Under the pieces are notes generated by a model that ran no database searches, had not been told where the DNA came from, and saw only the letters and a list, made by a program, of their open reading frames with translations. A stretch of DNA of 64,000 nt from Candidatus Gastranaerophilales bacterium (lineage in GTDB: Bacteria > Cyanobacteriota > Vampirovibrionia > Gastranaerophilales > Gastranaerophilaceae), in NCBI GenBank assembly GCA_947594025.1, contig CANQDZ010000001.1:1-64000 (forward strand), given 5' to 3'. Position numbers and translations under genes: made by a program. Of the stretch, positions 9,274 to 18,279 are shown piece after piece (positions within the stretch are counted from its first letter, which is position 1; every line of letters begins with the position of its first letter).

Positions 9274-9367
9274 ACTTTACATATTAGCATAGTTTTTAAA
9301 AATATTGGCATGTTATTTTTTTTATTTTTTGATAAAATAATAGAAAAGTAGTTTCGAGGAATAAAAT

Positions 9368-10708
9368 ATGAAAAACAAAATTATGTTATTTTGGGCTATT
9401 GTCGTAATTGTTATATTTAGTGCATTAGTTGTTTTTACAACCCCAAAAGAAGACGGTAAAGCAGGCAAAATCTTTAATAAACCTGCATCTTTGGGGCTTG
9501 ACCTTGTCGGAGGTTCAAGCCTTGTATTGGAAGCACAGACAACGGATACAATTACAAAAATTACCCCCGATATGATGGATTCATTATTATATACAATTGA
9601 AAACAGGGTTAACTCACTGGGTGTAAACGAAACATCAGTAAGAAAAATCGGAGAAAGAAGACTTTTAGTTGAAATCCCAAATATTACAGACCCTAAAAAA
9701 GCAAAGGCGTTTTTAGGCGAAACTGCTGAACTTGAATTCAAAAAACCTGTTAACGTAAGTAAAGACGGAAATGTTACTTGGACATCAACGGGTATTACGG
9801 GTAAAGACTTGAAAAAAGCCCTTGCCGCAACTGAAAACACCGGCAAATGGATGGTTTCTTTAGAATTTACTCCTGAAGGAAGCAAAAAATTTGCAACGGC
9901 AACAAAAGAACTTGTCGGTCAGCCAATGGCAATATTTTTCAACGGAGAATTAAAATCAGCTCCTATTATTCAAGAACAAATTATTGGCGGTCATGCACAA
10001 ATTACTGGTGATTTTGAATATCAAGAAGTTAAAGATATGGTTGACCTGTTAAACGCAGGCGCGCTTCCTGTTCCTGCAAAAATCATAGAAGAAAACTCGG
10101 TTGGACCGACTCTTGGTGCCGACAGCATAAGAAAAAGTGAAATTGCGGGCGCAATCGGTATCGGGCTTGTAATGTTATTTATGCTTATATATTATAGAGC
10201 CCCCGGTGTTATTGCGGATATTGCACTTATCATCTATGCGCTTATCGTATTTACGCTATTTAAGTTAATCCCTGTAACTCTTACTCTTGCAGGTATTGCA
10301 GGCTTCATTCTGAGTGTGGGTATGGCAGTTGATGCCAATATCTTGATTTTTGAAAGAACAAAAGAGGAACTTCGAAGCGGAAGAAGTTTGTTTACCGCAA
10401 TTAATTCAGGCTTTGACAGAGCGTTTACAAGTATTTTTGACTCAAATATGTCAACAATTATAACTTGTATAATCTTATATTTACTTGGCACAAGCGTTGT
10501 TAAGGGTTTCGCCTTAACTCTTGCAATAGGTGTTTTGGTTAGTATGTTTACGGCAATTACGGTTACAAGAAACTTTATGCACCTTGTATTCGGAACGGGC
10601 GAGCTTAAACACCCCGCTTTATTTGGCCTTAAGGCAAGCGATATAAATAACGGTTATAAAGCAGTTGAAACCACAAAAGAAAACGCAAAATTCGGCGTTT
10701 TAGATTAA
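9368..10708 (+). CDS. secD: Protein translocase subunit SecD
   Basis: This inner-membrane RND-like subunit works with SecF to drive late stages of Sec-dependent export using the proton gradient. It has an N-terminal membrane segment (residues 7-25), then the SecD motif GLDLVGGSSLVLE, a large periplasmic P1 domain, and five C-terminal membrane helices from about residue 255 including AVDANILIFERTKEEL. At 446 aa it resembles the shorter Gram-positive/cyanobacterial form rather than the 615-aa E. coli protein. The ribosome site CGAGGA precedes the ATG. secF follows after 10 nt. Confidence 0.97.
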   Translation: MKNKIMLFWAIVVIVIFSALVVFTTPKEDGKAGKIFNKPASLGLDLVGGSSLVLEAQTTDTITKITPDMMDSLLYTIENRVNSLGVNETSVRKIGERRLLVEIPNITDPKKAKAFLGETAELEFKKPVNVSKDGNVTWTSTGITGKDLKKALAATENTGKWMVSLEFTPEGSKKFATATKELVGQPMAIFFNGELKSAPIIQEQIIGGHAQITGDFEYQEVKDMVDLLNAGALPVPAKIIEENSVGPTLGADSIRKSEIAGAIGIGLVMLFMLIYYRAPGVIADIALIIYALIVFTLFKLIPVTLTLAGIAGFILSVGMAVDANILIFERTKEELRSGRSLFTAINSGFDRAFTSIFDSNMSTIITCIILYLLGTSVVKGFALTLAIGVLVSMFTAITVTRNFMHLVFGTGELKHPALFGLKASDINNGYKAVETTKENAKFGVLD

Positions 10709-10718
10709 GGAGATAAAA

Positions 10719-11693
10719 ATGGCACATCCTAATTTATTAAAAGATAAATATATAATTGATATCAAAAAACAACGTTGGTTATGGCTGTCAATTTCAGCGT
10801 TATTGTTGTTGCCATGTATTGCTTGTATGACTTATTCAATACTTACATATGAAAGCCATACACCTATCAAGGTTGGTATTGATTTTACGGGCGGTACAAT
10901 TCTTAAATATGATATTAAAGAAGGTATCACAACGGATAAAATGGCCGATATCAGAACTCAACTGCATGAAGCCGGAATTGAAAATCCGATTATTCAAAAT
11001 ATAAGTACCGACCTTAAAACGGAAGAAGGCGGGGTCAACCACTTATTATCAATTACAACGCCGTTCATTGACGAAAACTCGGATAAAGCCGATGTTGTAA
11101 CAAAAATATTAAACGACAATCTTCCAAAGGCAGAGCTTGTAACCACAAACTCCGTAGGTCCTGCATTAGGTAAAGAGCTGTTATTAAATTCAATGGCTAC
11201 CTTGGCACTTGCTTTTATCGGCATTGTCTTATATCTAAACTTAAGATTTCAACTTGATTATGCGGTCATTGCAATTCTTGCGTTGGCGCATGATACGCTG
11301 TTTGTAATCGGCGTATTTTCAATTATGTCATTGCTTTTTAATGTTCAGATAGACAGTTTATTTATAACGGCAATCCTGACGGTTATCGGTTTTTCCGTTC
11401 ACGATACAATCGTTGTATTTGACAGAGTGAGAGAAAATAACAGATTTTTAGCCAAAAAATGTACAATATCGGAAATCATTAACGCAAGCGTAAACCAAAC
11501 AATTACAAGAAGCATAAACACTTCTTTTACAACTTTATTAACACTTCTTGCTCTATATTTATTTGGCGGGGCAACAATTAAAGAATTTACCTTGGCCATG
11601 ATTTTAGGTATCTTAATCGGTACATATTCAAGTATCTTCTTTGCAAGCGTAATATTAGACATGTGGGAAGAAAGAAAAGCAGGCATTAAATAA
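10719..11693 (+). CDS. secF: Protein translocase subunit SecF
   Basis: This is the partner of SecD in the Sec accessory complex of the inner membrane. It has one N-terminal helix (residues 20-43), the SecF signature VGIDFTGGTILKY, a periplasmic domain, and five C-terminal helices with VIGFSVHDTIVVFDRVREN. The length of 324 aa is usual. The AAGGAG ribosome site is good. The next gene begins immediately after the TAA, so secD, secF and the HTH protein form one operon. Confidence 0.97.
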   Translation: MAHPNLLKDKYIIDIKKQRWLWLSISALLLLPCIACMTYSILTYESHTPIKVGIDFTGGTILKYDIKEGITTDKMADIRTQLHEAGIENPIIQNISTDLKTEEGGVNHLLSITTPFIDENSDKADVVTKILNDNLPKAELVTTNSVGPALGKELLLNSMATLALAFIGIVLYLNLRFQLDYAVIAILALAHDTLFVIGVFSIMSLLFNVQIDSLFITAILTVIGFSVHDTIVVFDRVRENNRFLAKKCTISEIINASVNQTITRSINTSFTTLLTLLALYLFGGATIKEFTLAMILGILIGTYSSIFFASVILDMWEERKAGIK

Positions 11694-12107
11694 ATGTCGG
11701 AAACAAAATCTTTTGCACAATTCATTTCTGAAAAACGCGAAAAACTCGGACTAAATCAGCTTGGTTTTGCAAAAAGGTGCAATTTAACTCTTAAAGAAAT
11801 TGAAGATATTGAATCGGGAGTTGAATTATTTTTACCTACAACCACAAGACAAAAAATCGCTAAGGTGTTAAAAATTGAGCTTTCAGAAATTAAAAAATAC
11901 GAAATAAAAGAAGAACCTGAGGGGTTAAAAGAAGATGTCATTGAGGATATAAAAGAAAGAATTCTAAACGGAGAAAAAGAAATTTTGTGTCCCGTATGCA
12001 AAAACCCTTTGATAGTAAGGATAGCAAAGATGTATGACTTGGAGGATAATTTAATGTTACATCCCAAAGCAAGATGCACAAAATGTCCGTTTCAGCTGAA
12101 ATACTAA
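11694..12107 (+). CDS. HTH (XRE-type) protein with C-terminal zinc ribbon, 137 aa
   Basis: Residues 8-65 form a Cro/C1-type helix-turn-helix (LGLNQLGFAKRCNLTLKEIEDIESG). The C-terminal part carries two Cys pairs, CPVCKNPL and CTKCPF, which are likely zinc ligands. The combination suggests a DNA-binding regulator; its targets are unknown. The ATG directly abuts the secF stop codon, so translation is probably coupled to secF. The gene is translated from the secDF mRNA, and ilvB downstream has its own promoter. Confidence 0.85.
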   Translation: MSETKSFAQFISEKREKLGLNQLGFAKRCNLTLKEIEDIESGVELFLPTTTRQKIAKVLKIELSEIKKYEIKEEPEGLKEDVIEDIKERILNGEKEILCPVCKNPLIVRIAKMYDLEDNLMLHPKARCTKCPFQLKY

Positions 12108-12109
12108 CT

Positions 12110-12137
12110 TTGCATTTTAATATTGTTTTAGTATAAT
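12110..12137 (+). promoter_or_regulatory. Promoter of ilvB-ilvN
   Basis: TTGCAT (12110-12115), a 16-nt spacer and TATAAT (12132-12137) lie 28 nt before the ilvB start. I see no leader peptide or attenuator hairpin in the remaining leader. Confidence 0.55.
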
Positions 12138-12165
12138 CTGATTATAAAATGTTGGGAGCACTAAT

Positions 12166-13884
12166 ATGTCAAAGAAGGAATTATATTCAGGTGCAGAAAT
12201 ATTACTTAAGTCACTTGAGGAAGAAGGCGTAAGAGAGATTTTCGGATATCCCGGAGGGGCAATCCTTACAATATATGATGCCTTATATATGCAGGATAAA
12301 ATTAAACACTATCTTGTACGTCATGAACAAGCCGCAATTCATGCAGCGGAAGGTTATGCAAGAACAACGGGAAAATGCGGTGTTGCGCTTGTTACATCAG
12401 GTCCCGGAGCATGTAATGCCATCACGGGTATTGCAAACGCTTATTATGACGGATACCCTCTTGTTGTGCTTACGGGACAAGTTTCTTCCGACCTGATAGG
12501 AGGAGATGCTTTCCAAGAAGCCGATATCGTAGGTATTACGCGTTCTTGCTGTAAACATAATTACTTGGTTAAAGACGTCAAAGATTTAGCAAGAATTATA
12601 AAAGAAGCGTTTTATATTGCAACAACGGGAAAACCGGGTCCTGTAGTAATTGATTTGCCAAAGGATGTTATAAACGCAAAAACAACTTTTAACTATCCGA
12701 AGGAAGTTAAACTTGAAGGTTATAATCCTACATACGTTGGTCACCCTCTCCAAATTAAAAAAGCTCTTAAGATGTTATGCTATGCTCAAAGACCCGTTAT
12801 TATTGCAGGCGGCGGCGTTTTAACATCAGGTGCGGAGGAGGCACTGACAACGCTTGCTCAAAATTTAGAAATCCCCGTAACTCATACGTTAATGGGTACG
12901 GGTGTTTACCCTGCAAATTGTCCTAAATACTTGGGAATGCTTGGAATGCACGGAAATTACTGGGCAAATTATGCGGTAGTTCATGCTGACGTAATTTTCG
13001 CAGTAGGTACTCGTTTCAACGATAGAATTACGGGCTGTCTAAAACGCTTTGCGCAAGATTCGCAAGTAATTCATGTTGATATTGACCCTTGCTCAATATC
13101 TAAAAACGTAAAAGTTGACGTACCGATTGTGGGAGATGCCAAAAACGTTCTTAAAAGTATGAACGAGCTTTTTGAAGCCAAGAAACAAGAAATACACAGA
13201 GCTAAAAAAGAGGCTTGGTTTGCACAAATTGAAGAATGGAAAAAGAAAAGGGTAATACCTGCGGTAAATTCCGATAAATTAAGTGCCGTTAAGGTTATCG
13301 AAACAATTTATGAAACGACAAAAGAATATGACCCTATCGTTTGCACGGAAGTTGGTCAGCATCAAATGTGGACTGCTCAATTATTCCAATTTAATAAACC
13401 AAGACGCCTTATAACATCGGGCGGACTCGGAACAATGGGCTTTGGCTTCCCTGCAGCAATGGGAGCATGCGCCGGTAATAATAATAAAGTTGTATTAAAC
13501 ATCGCAGGTGACGGTTCAATCCAAATGAACATTCAAGAACTTGCAACTTGTGCCGATTATGGTTTCAAGGTAATTAACTGTGTTATAAATAACGGCTATC
13601 TCGGAATGGTAAGACAATGGCAGGAAAAGATATACAACAAACACTATTCTCAAACAAAAATTTCGGCGCCTGATTTTGTAAAGCTTGCTGAAGCCTACGG
13701 TGCTCTTGGAATGAGAGTTGAAAAAGAAGAAGAAATTGTACCTGCAATCAAAAGGGCACTTGAAGCAAAAACACCTGTTATAATTGACTTCGTATGCGAA
13801 AACTTTGAAATGGTATATCCATGGGTGCTTGCAGGTAAACCATTAAACGAAGTGTTACTTTCAAATGATAATGACGGTATGTAA
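12166..13884 (+). CDS. ilvB: Acetolactate synthase large (catalytic) subunit
   Basis: This ThDP- and FAD-dependent enzyme condenses pyruvate to acetolactate (or with 2-ketobutyrate), the first common step of branched-chain amino acid synthesis. The N-terminal ThDP glutamate lies in RHEQAAIHAAEGYAR. The ThDP-Mg motif is GDGSIQMNIQELATC through INNGYLGMVRQWQ. The 572-aa length is usual. The ribosome site is GGGAG. ilvN follows 11 nt after the stop, forming a two-gene operon that ends at an intrinsic terminator. Confidence 0.98.
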   Translation: MSKKELYSGAEILLKSLEEEGVREIFGYPGGAILTIYDALYMQDKIKHYLVRHEQAAIHAAEGYARTTGKCGVALVTSGPGACNAITGIANAYYDGYPLVVLTGQVSSDLIGGDAFQEADIVGITRSCCKHNYLVKDVKDLARIIKEAFYIATTGKPGPVVIDLPKDVINAKTTFNYPKEVKLEGYNPTYVGHPLQIKKALKMLCYAQRPVIIAGGGVLTSGAEEALTTLAQNLEIPVTHTLMGTGVYPANCPKYLGMLGMHGNYWANYAVVHADVIFAVGTRFNDRITGCLKRFAQDSQVIHVDIDPCSISKNVKVDVPIVGDAKNVLKSMNELFEAKKQEIHRAKKEAWFAQIEEWKKKRVIPAVNSDKLSAVKVIETIYETTKEYDPIVCTEVGQHQMWTAQLFQFNKPRRLITSGGLGTMGFGFPAAMGACAGNNNKVVLNIAGDGSIQMNIQELATCADYGFKVINCVINNGYLGMVRQWQEKIYNKHYSQTKISAPDFVKLAEAYGALGMRVEKEEEIVPAIKRALEAKTPVIIDFVCENFEMVYPWVLAGKPLNEVLLSNDNDGM

Positions 13885-13895
13885 GGAAGAATTTT

Positions 13896-14381
13896 ATGAA
13901 TAATCACACAATATCAATATCTGTTACAAACGAACCCGGTGTACTATCAAGAATAGTTGACCTGTTTTCAGGAAGGGGATTTAATATAGAAAGCTTAACC
14001 GTAGCCCCCACAATGGATAGAGCTTTTTCAAGAGTAACCATTGTAACTCAAGGAGATGACAGCTCTATTGAACAGATAACAAAGCAGTTAAACAGGCTTA
14101 TACCTATTTTAAAAGTGACGGACTTGACAATTGCGGAAGCTATTGAAACAGAAGTTGCTCTAATTAAAGTCCACACGAAGGATGAAACAAGGGCTCAAAT
14201 ATTAAATTGCGTAGCATCAACGGGCGCAAAGGTTGTAGATGTTACGGATAAAATATATACAATTCAGATTGTAGGAGATACAAAACAAGTCAACGCTCTT
14301 ATGGAGTTGTTAAGACCAATCGGCATAAAAGAATTTGTAAGATCGGGTAAAACTGCCTTATCAAAAAATGTAAGCTTATAA
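13896..14381 (+). CDS. ilvN: Acetolactate synthase small (regulatory) subunit
   Basis: This subunit activates IlvB and confers valine feedback inhibition. An N-terminal ACT domain (SVTNEPGVLSRIVDLFSGRGFNIESL split over residues 5-30) is followed by a second ACT-like half ending ELLRPIGIKEFVRSGKTAL. At 161 aa it has the usual IlvH/IlvN length. A ribosome site AAGGAAG precedes the ATG. It is the last gene of the operon. Confidence 0.97.
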   Translation: MNNHTISISVTNEPGVLSRIVDLFSGRGFNIESLTVAPTMDRAFSRVTIVTQGDDSSIEQITKQLNRLIPILKVTDLTIAEAIETEVALIKVHTKDETRAQILNCVASTGAKVVDVTDKIYTIQIVGDTKQVNALMELLRPIGIKEFVRSGKTALSKNVSL

Positions 14382-14409
14382 AAAACCTGAGCTTTTGGCT
14401 CAGGTTTTT
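14381..14409. terminator. Bidirectional intrinsic terminator
   Basis: A 12-bp stem (AAAAACCTGAGC / GCTCAGGTTTTT) with loop TTTTG is flanked by A- and T-runs. It lies between the convergent ilvN and dapA genes and can stop transcription from both sides. Confidence 0.9.
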
Positions 14410-14421
14410 TATTTTCACTTT

Positions 14422-15327
14422 CTATTCCATACCCTTTAAGGATTCCGTTACCTTATTTAAAACATCAAACAATTCAAGTCTTTCAATTTCGTTTAGCTCA
14501 AATAAAGGACGTCTTACATAATTTTCCATAATTCCTAATTTTGAAAGAACCGCTTTTACGGGAATTGGATTTGGCGCCATAAACAGTTTTCTAAACAGAG
14601 GGAATAATGTTTTGTGCATATTTTTTGCAGCATGCACCTGACCTGATTTATAGTTTCTAATCATCGATTTTATTTCAGAGCCGACAACGTGCGAAGCGAC
14701 AGAAATAACACCATGTGCACCAAGTGATAACATAGGCAGTGTTAAGCTGTCATCTCCCGAATAGATAACAAAATCATCGGGGCAAAGTTCAACAATTTCG
14801 CTTACCGTATCCATATCGCCAAAACTTTGTTTAACACCAACGATGTTTGAATATTCTTTTGCAAGAAATGCCATTGTTTGAGGTGTCATGCTTATTCCCG
14901 TTCTTGACGGTATGTTATAAATAATAATCGGAAGGTCTGTTGCCCTTGCAATTGCGCCAAAGTGTTCGATAAGACCCTGCTGGTTTGGTTTGTTGTAATA
15001 TGGAACAACGGATAATAAGGCGTCAACTCCAATTTCGCTCATTTTTTTAGTTACGTCAACCGCCGTTCTTGTAGAGTTTGAGCCCGCGCTGAAAATAAGT
15101 TTTGCGCTTCCGCATACTGCTGATTTAACAGTATAGAAAATTTCAAATTCTTCTTCGTGAGTCAATGTTGGTGATTCACCCGTTGTACCTGCGACAAGAA
15201 TTGTATCTGAACCGTTATCAACCAAATGGCGAGCCAATTTTTCAAGACTTGAATAATCAACCTCTCTTTTTTCGTTAAAAGGGGTTGCCATTGCCGTGAT
15301 AACTTCGCCTGCATCGTATCTTAACAT
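14422..15327 (-). CDS. dapA: 4-hydroxy-tetrahydrodipicolinate synthase
   Basis: This enzyme condenses pyruvate with aspartate semialdehyde in the DAP/lysine pathway. Visible are the class I aldolase N-terminal signature AGTTGESPTL, the tyrosine motif VPYYNKPNQQG, and the Schiff-base lysine in IVGVKQSFGD. In the last motif the usual KEA reads KQS, which is a mild deviation. The 301-aa length is normal. It is the last gene of the dapB-asd-dapA operon, 11 nt after asd, with ribosome site AAGGAGA. Confidence 0.96.
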   Translation of the reverse strand: MLRYDAGEVITAMATPFNEKREVDYSSLEKLARHLVDNGSDTILVAGTTGESPTLTHEEEFEIFYTVKSAVCGSAKLIFSAGSNSTRTAVDVTKKMSEIGVDALLSVVPYYNKPNQQGLIEHFGAIARATDLPIIIYNIPSRTGISMTPQTMAFLAKEYSNIVGVKQSFGDMDTVSEIVELCPDDFVIYSGDDSLTLPMLSLGAHGVISVASHVVGSEIKSMIRNYKSGQVHAAKNMHKTLFPLFRKLFMAPNPIPVKAVLSKLGIMENYVRRPLFELNEIERLELFDVLNKVTESLKGME

Positions 15328-15338
15328 ATACCTTCTCC

Positions 15339-16361
15339 TTAATATAATTGCATTTCAATAACTTTTTGCGCCAAACGCACGGTATTAAGTGCCGCACCAA
15401 TTCTTAAATTATCTGCAACACAGAATAAATCAATTCCGTTATCAAACGCAATTGATTTCCTTATACGTCCTACATAAACAGGGTCTTTATCCGCTGCATG
15501 TCTTGGTGTCGGATATACAAAGTTTGAAATATCATCCATAACTTCAACCCCCCATGCATTATTTAAAATTTCCTTTACCTTTTCGGGGGTAATTTCTTTT
15601 TCAAATTCGATTGTGACCGCTTCCGAGTGTCCTTTATAGACAGGAACCCTGACTGCGGTACAGCTAATCGGGACTGATTTATCCAAATGAAGAATTTTTC
15701 TTGTTTCGTTTGTTACCTTCATTTCTTCTTTTGTGTATCCGTTTTCGCAAAAAACATCAATTTGAGGAATAACATTAAATGCTATTTCGTACTTAAATGC
15801 ATCGTTTTTAAATTCTTCTCCCTGCATTTTGGCTTTTGTGTTTTCCGTAAGTTCATTTATTGCTTTAAGCCCTGCACCTGAAACTGCCTGATAAGTTGAA
15901 ACAATAAGTCTTTTTATTTTTGCATGGTTATCAAGCGGTTTTAAAACCAGCATAAGTTGAGAAGTCGAGCAGTTTGGATTTGCAATAATCCCCTTGTGAA
16001 GTTTTAAATCGTCATCATTAACGCCCGCAATGACAAGAGGGACATCTTTTTCCATTCTGAATGCACTTGAGTTGTCTATAAATACCGCTCCTCTTTTTGC
16101 AGCCTCGGGTGCAAGTTTTAAACTTGTTGAACCGCCTGCTGAAGCAAGCACTATATTGATACCTTCAAAAACTTCAGGTGTTGCTTCAATAACAGTATGT
16201 TCTTCGCCTTTAAATTCTATTTTGGAACCGGCAGATCTTGCTGAAGCTAAAAATTTAATGCTTTTATATGGAACATTATTTTCAACCAATATTTTTAAGA
16301 TTTCACGCCCAACAACTCCCGTTGCGCCTAATACAGCTATGTTTGGTAATTCCTTCGTCAT
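15339..16361 (-). CDS. asd: Aspartate-semialdehyde dehydrogenase
   Basis: This NADP-dependent enzyme reduces aspartyl phosphate to the semialdehyde, the branch point to DAP, threonine and methionine. The Rossmann motif AVLGATGVVGREIL is at residues 9-22. The catalytic cysteine is in IANPNCSTSQL near residue 130, and the substrate-binding segment STYQAVSGAG follows. At 340 aa it belongs to the bacterial USG-1/Asd branch. The start overlaps the dapB stop by 4 nt (ATGA), so translation is coupled. Confidence 0.97.
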   Translation of the reverse strand: MTKELPNIAVLGATGVVGREILKILVENNVPYKSIKFLASARSAGSKIEFKGEEHTVIEATPEVFEGINIVLASAGGSTSLKLAPEAAKRGAVFIDNSSAFRMEKDVPLVIAGVNDDDLKLHKGIIANPNCSTSQLMLVLKPLDNHAKIKRLIVSTYQAVSGAGLKAINELTENTKAKMQGEEFKNDAFKYEIAFNVIPQIDVFCENGYTKEEMKVTNETRKILHLDKSVPISCTAVRVPVYKGHSEAVTIEFEKEITPEKVKEILNNAWGVEVMDDISNFVYPTPRHAADKDPVYVGRIRKSIAFDNGIDLFCVADNLRIGAALNTVRLAQKVIEMQLY

Positions 16362-17131
16362 AGTATGTTCTCCAATCCGTATGTAAATTTGTTGTTATCG
16401 TTTAAGTATTTTAAAGCCAAGATTACGCCTGACATATAGCATTTTCTGTCTACACTGTCATGTCTTATTTTTAGTATTTGACCTGCCGCACCAAAAATTA
16501 CCTCTTGAGATGCCATAAATCCGGGCATTCTGATTGAGTGAATTCTTATATTTGATTCAGCACATCCGCCTCTTGAGCCTTTAATGGTTTCTTGTTCTTC
16601 GCAGTTTCCGTTAGAAAGATTTTCGTTTACGGAAGCCATAAGTTCAGCAGTCTTTATTGCGGTTCCTGACGGAGCATCTTTCTTTTGATTATGATGAAAT
16701 TCTAAAATTTCGGCATTATTAAAGTATTTTGATGCCGTTTGTGCAAACATCATCATCAAAACTGCTCCTATGGTAAAGTTTGGAGCTATAAAACAGCCGA
16801 CATTTTTTTCTTCTGATTTTTTCTTAATATTTTCTATTTCTTCTTTTTTAAGACCTGTCGTACCTATTACTGATTTTACATTCAAATCCAGATAAATATT
16901 TATATTTTTATAGATTGTGCTTGGCTGAGTGAAATCTACAACGATATCGGGCTTTTTGCTTTTTAGTGCAGCTTCAATATCTTCTTCAATTTCCACATTA
17001 TCCGCAACTTTTTTGCCTGCTTCAAATTTATCGACCGCGCAAACAAGTTCTAAGTCTTTATCGTTCAAAACGGCATTTACAACTTCTTTGCCCATTTTGC
17101 CCGCTGCTCCTATAACACCGACTTTAATCAT
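16358..17131 (-). CDS. dapB: 4-hydroxy-tetrahydrodipicolinate reductase
   Basis: This enzyme reduces the DapA product with NAD(P)H. It has the N-terminal dinucleotide motif VGVIGAAGKMGKEV and the catalytic motif EFHHNQKKDAPSGTA with its His and Lys residues. The 257-aa length is usual. It is the first gene of the operon dapB-asd-dapA. The ribosome site GGAG lies 5 nt before the ATG. Confidence 0.96.
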   Translation of the reverse strand: MIKVGVIGAAGKMGKEVVNAVLNDKDLELVCAVDKFEAGKKVADNVEIEEDIEAALKSKKPDIVVDFTQPSTIYKNINIYLDLNVKSVIGTTGLKKEEIENIKKKSEEKNVGCFIAPNFTIGAVLMMMFAQTASKYFNNAEILEFHHNQKKDAPSGTAIKTAELMASVNENLSNGNCEEQETIKGSRGGCAESNIRIHSIRMPGFMASQEVIFGAAGQILKIRHDSVDRKCYMSGVILALKYLNDNNKFTYGLENIL

Positions 17132-17183
17132 GACATCTCCTTTTTTGTTTCCTCATTATACAAGAATTAGCCTACAAAGACAA

Positions 17184-17210
17184 TAAATAATGAAAAAAAA
17201 TGCCCGACAA
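17184..17210 (+). promoter_or_regulatory. Possible sigma-28-like promoter before the radical SAM gene
   Basis: TAAA (17184-17187), exactly 15 nt, then CCCGACAA (17203-17210) matches the FliA pattern TAAA-N15-GCCGATAA in the -35 core and in 6 of 8 bases of the -10. It lies 62 nt before the start codon. This is the weakest of the three sigma-28-like candidates in the window. Confidence 0.3.
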
Positions 17211-17271
17211 GTTAATTTCGATTTTCAATTCATCAAATAAGAATTAGTTGTAATCAGAAAGGAATGTAAAA

Positions 17272-18141
17272 ATGCAAAATACGGAAATCAGAAACAATTT
17301 TATGTATGCCCCGAGTGTAACTTTGGATAGACTTAACAATTTATTTTTTGAACTTACAAGAGAAAATTGTAATCTTAAGTGTAAAAACTGCTACATAAAA
17401 AGATTAAATCATAAAGAAGTGAAAGACTATCTCAAGCTTGATAAAATAAAAAATACTCTTTTGGCAGCAAAAAATGAAGATTTAAAGGCAATTTATTTAA
17501 CGGGCGGAGAGCCTATGATGCACCCTGAATTCAATAAAATTCTAAGAATGTGTCTAAAATGTACGGACACAACAATCGTCACAAACGGAACATTTCTAAA
17601 CGAAAAAAAGGCAAGATTTTTTAAAAAAATTGATGATGAAAACGAATATGAAATAATTTTTGTTGTAAGTATCGGCGATTGGAGAGAGAAAGAAAATGAC
17701 CAAATAAGAGGATACGGAAACTACAGGCGCACAATGCTTGCAATAAACTCGTTACTAAAATATGAATTTAACCCCATAATTTCTTATGTAAACACAAACA
17801 ACTTAAGAGAAGAAGAAATTTTTAACAATTTTTCTGAAATATTTGAGAGAAACGGTTTCAAATTTGAAAAAATAAACCTGAAAATAATGCCCGATTTCAA
17901 TAACCTTCAAGAAATTGAAGTTCAGGAAAGAAAAAAAGAAAATACGAATTACGATTGCAAAAATTCAAGAATTGTAAGCTCAAAAGGAGTTTTTGCCTGC
18001 CCTGTGTTATGCAATGATTTTAGGTCAAGAGTCGGAAGCACTATAGATGATTGCTCAAGAAAAATTTGTCTTGATACTGAAAAGTGCGCAATATGCTCAC
18101 GTCATAACAGAAAAATCTTTTCTCACGACTGGATAAAATAA
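17272..18141 (+). CDS. Radical SAM protein with a Cys-rich C-terminus, 289 aa
   Basis: The radical SAM cluster motif CNLKCKNC (Cys33, 37, 40) and the SAM-binding TGGEP (residues 77-81) are clear. The C-terminal 60 residues hold seven cysteines (229, 243, 247, 261, 266, 272, 275), consistent with a SPASM/twitch-type domain binding auxiliary Fe-S clusters. Such enzymes often modify peptides or proteins. The substrate is unknown, and no precursor peptide gene is obvious beside it. The gene is monocistronic between the dap operon and ftsZ, with ribosome site AAAGGA. Confidence 0.88.
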   Translation: MQNTEIRNNFMYAPSVTLDRLNNLFFELTRENCNLKCKNCYIKRLNHKEVKDYLKLDKIKNTLLAAKNEDLKAIYLTGGEPMMHPEFNKILRMCLKCTDTTIVTNGTFLNEKKARFFKKIDDENEYEIIFVVSIGDWREKENDQIRGYGNYRRTMLAINSLLKYEFNPIISYVNTNNLREEEIFNNFSEIFERNGFKFEKINLKIMPDFNNLQEIEVQERKKENTNYDCKNSRIVSSKGVFACPVLCNDFRSRVGSTIDDCSRKICLDTEKCAICSRHNRKIFSHDWIK

Positions 18142-18217
18142 CTTTATCAAAATCATTAAGATGTGTAAATAATACTTGTTTTTCTTTGCAGTTTATCGCA
18201 TAATATTTGTGGAACAC

Positions 18218-18246
18218 TTTACATTGTGTTTTTTTTCAAATATACT
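18218..18246 (+). promoter_or_regulatory. ftsZ promoter
   Basis: TTTACA (18218-18223), a 17-nt spacer and TATACT (18241-18246) lie 33 nt before the ftsZ GTG. The match to the sigma-70 consensus is good in both boxes and in spacing. Confidence 0.6.
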
Positions 18247-18279
18247 CATATTAAGATTAAAAAATGGGGGCTAAACTAA

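Noticed and set aside
9322-9885. 187-aa minus-strand ORF over secD
   Set aside because: It lies almost wholly opposite the secD coding region, lacks a ribosome site and has no family features.
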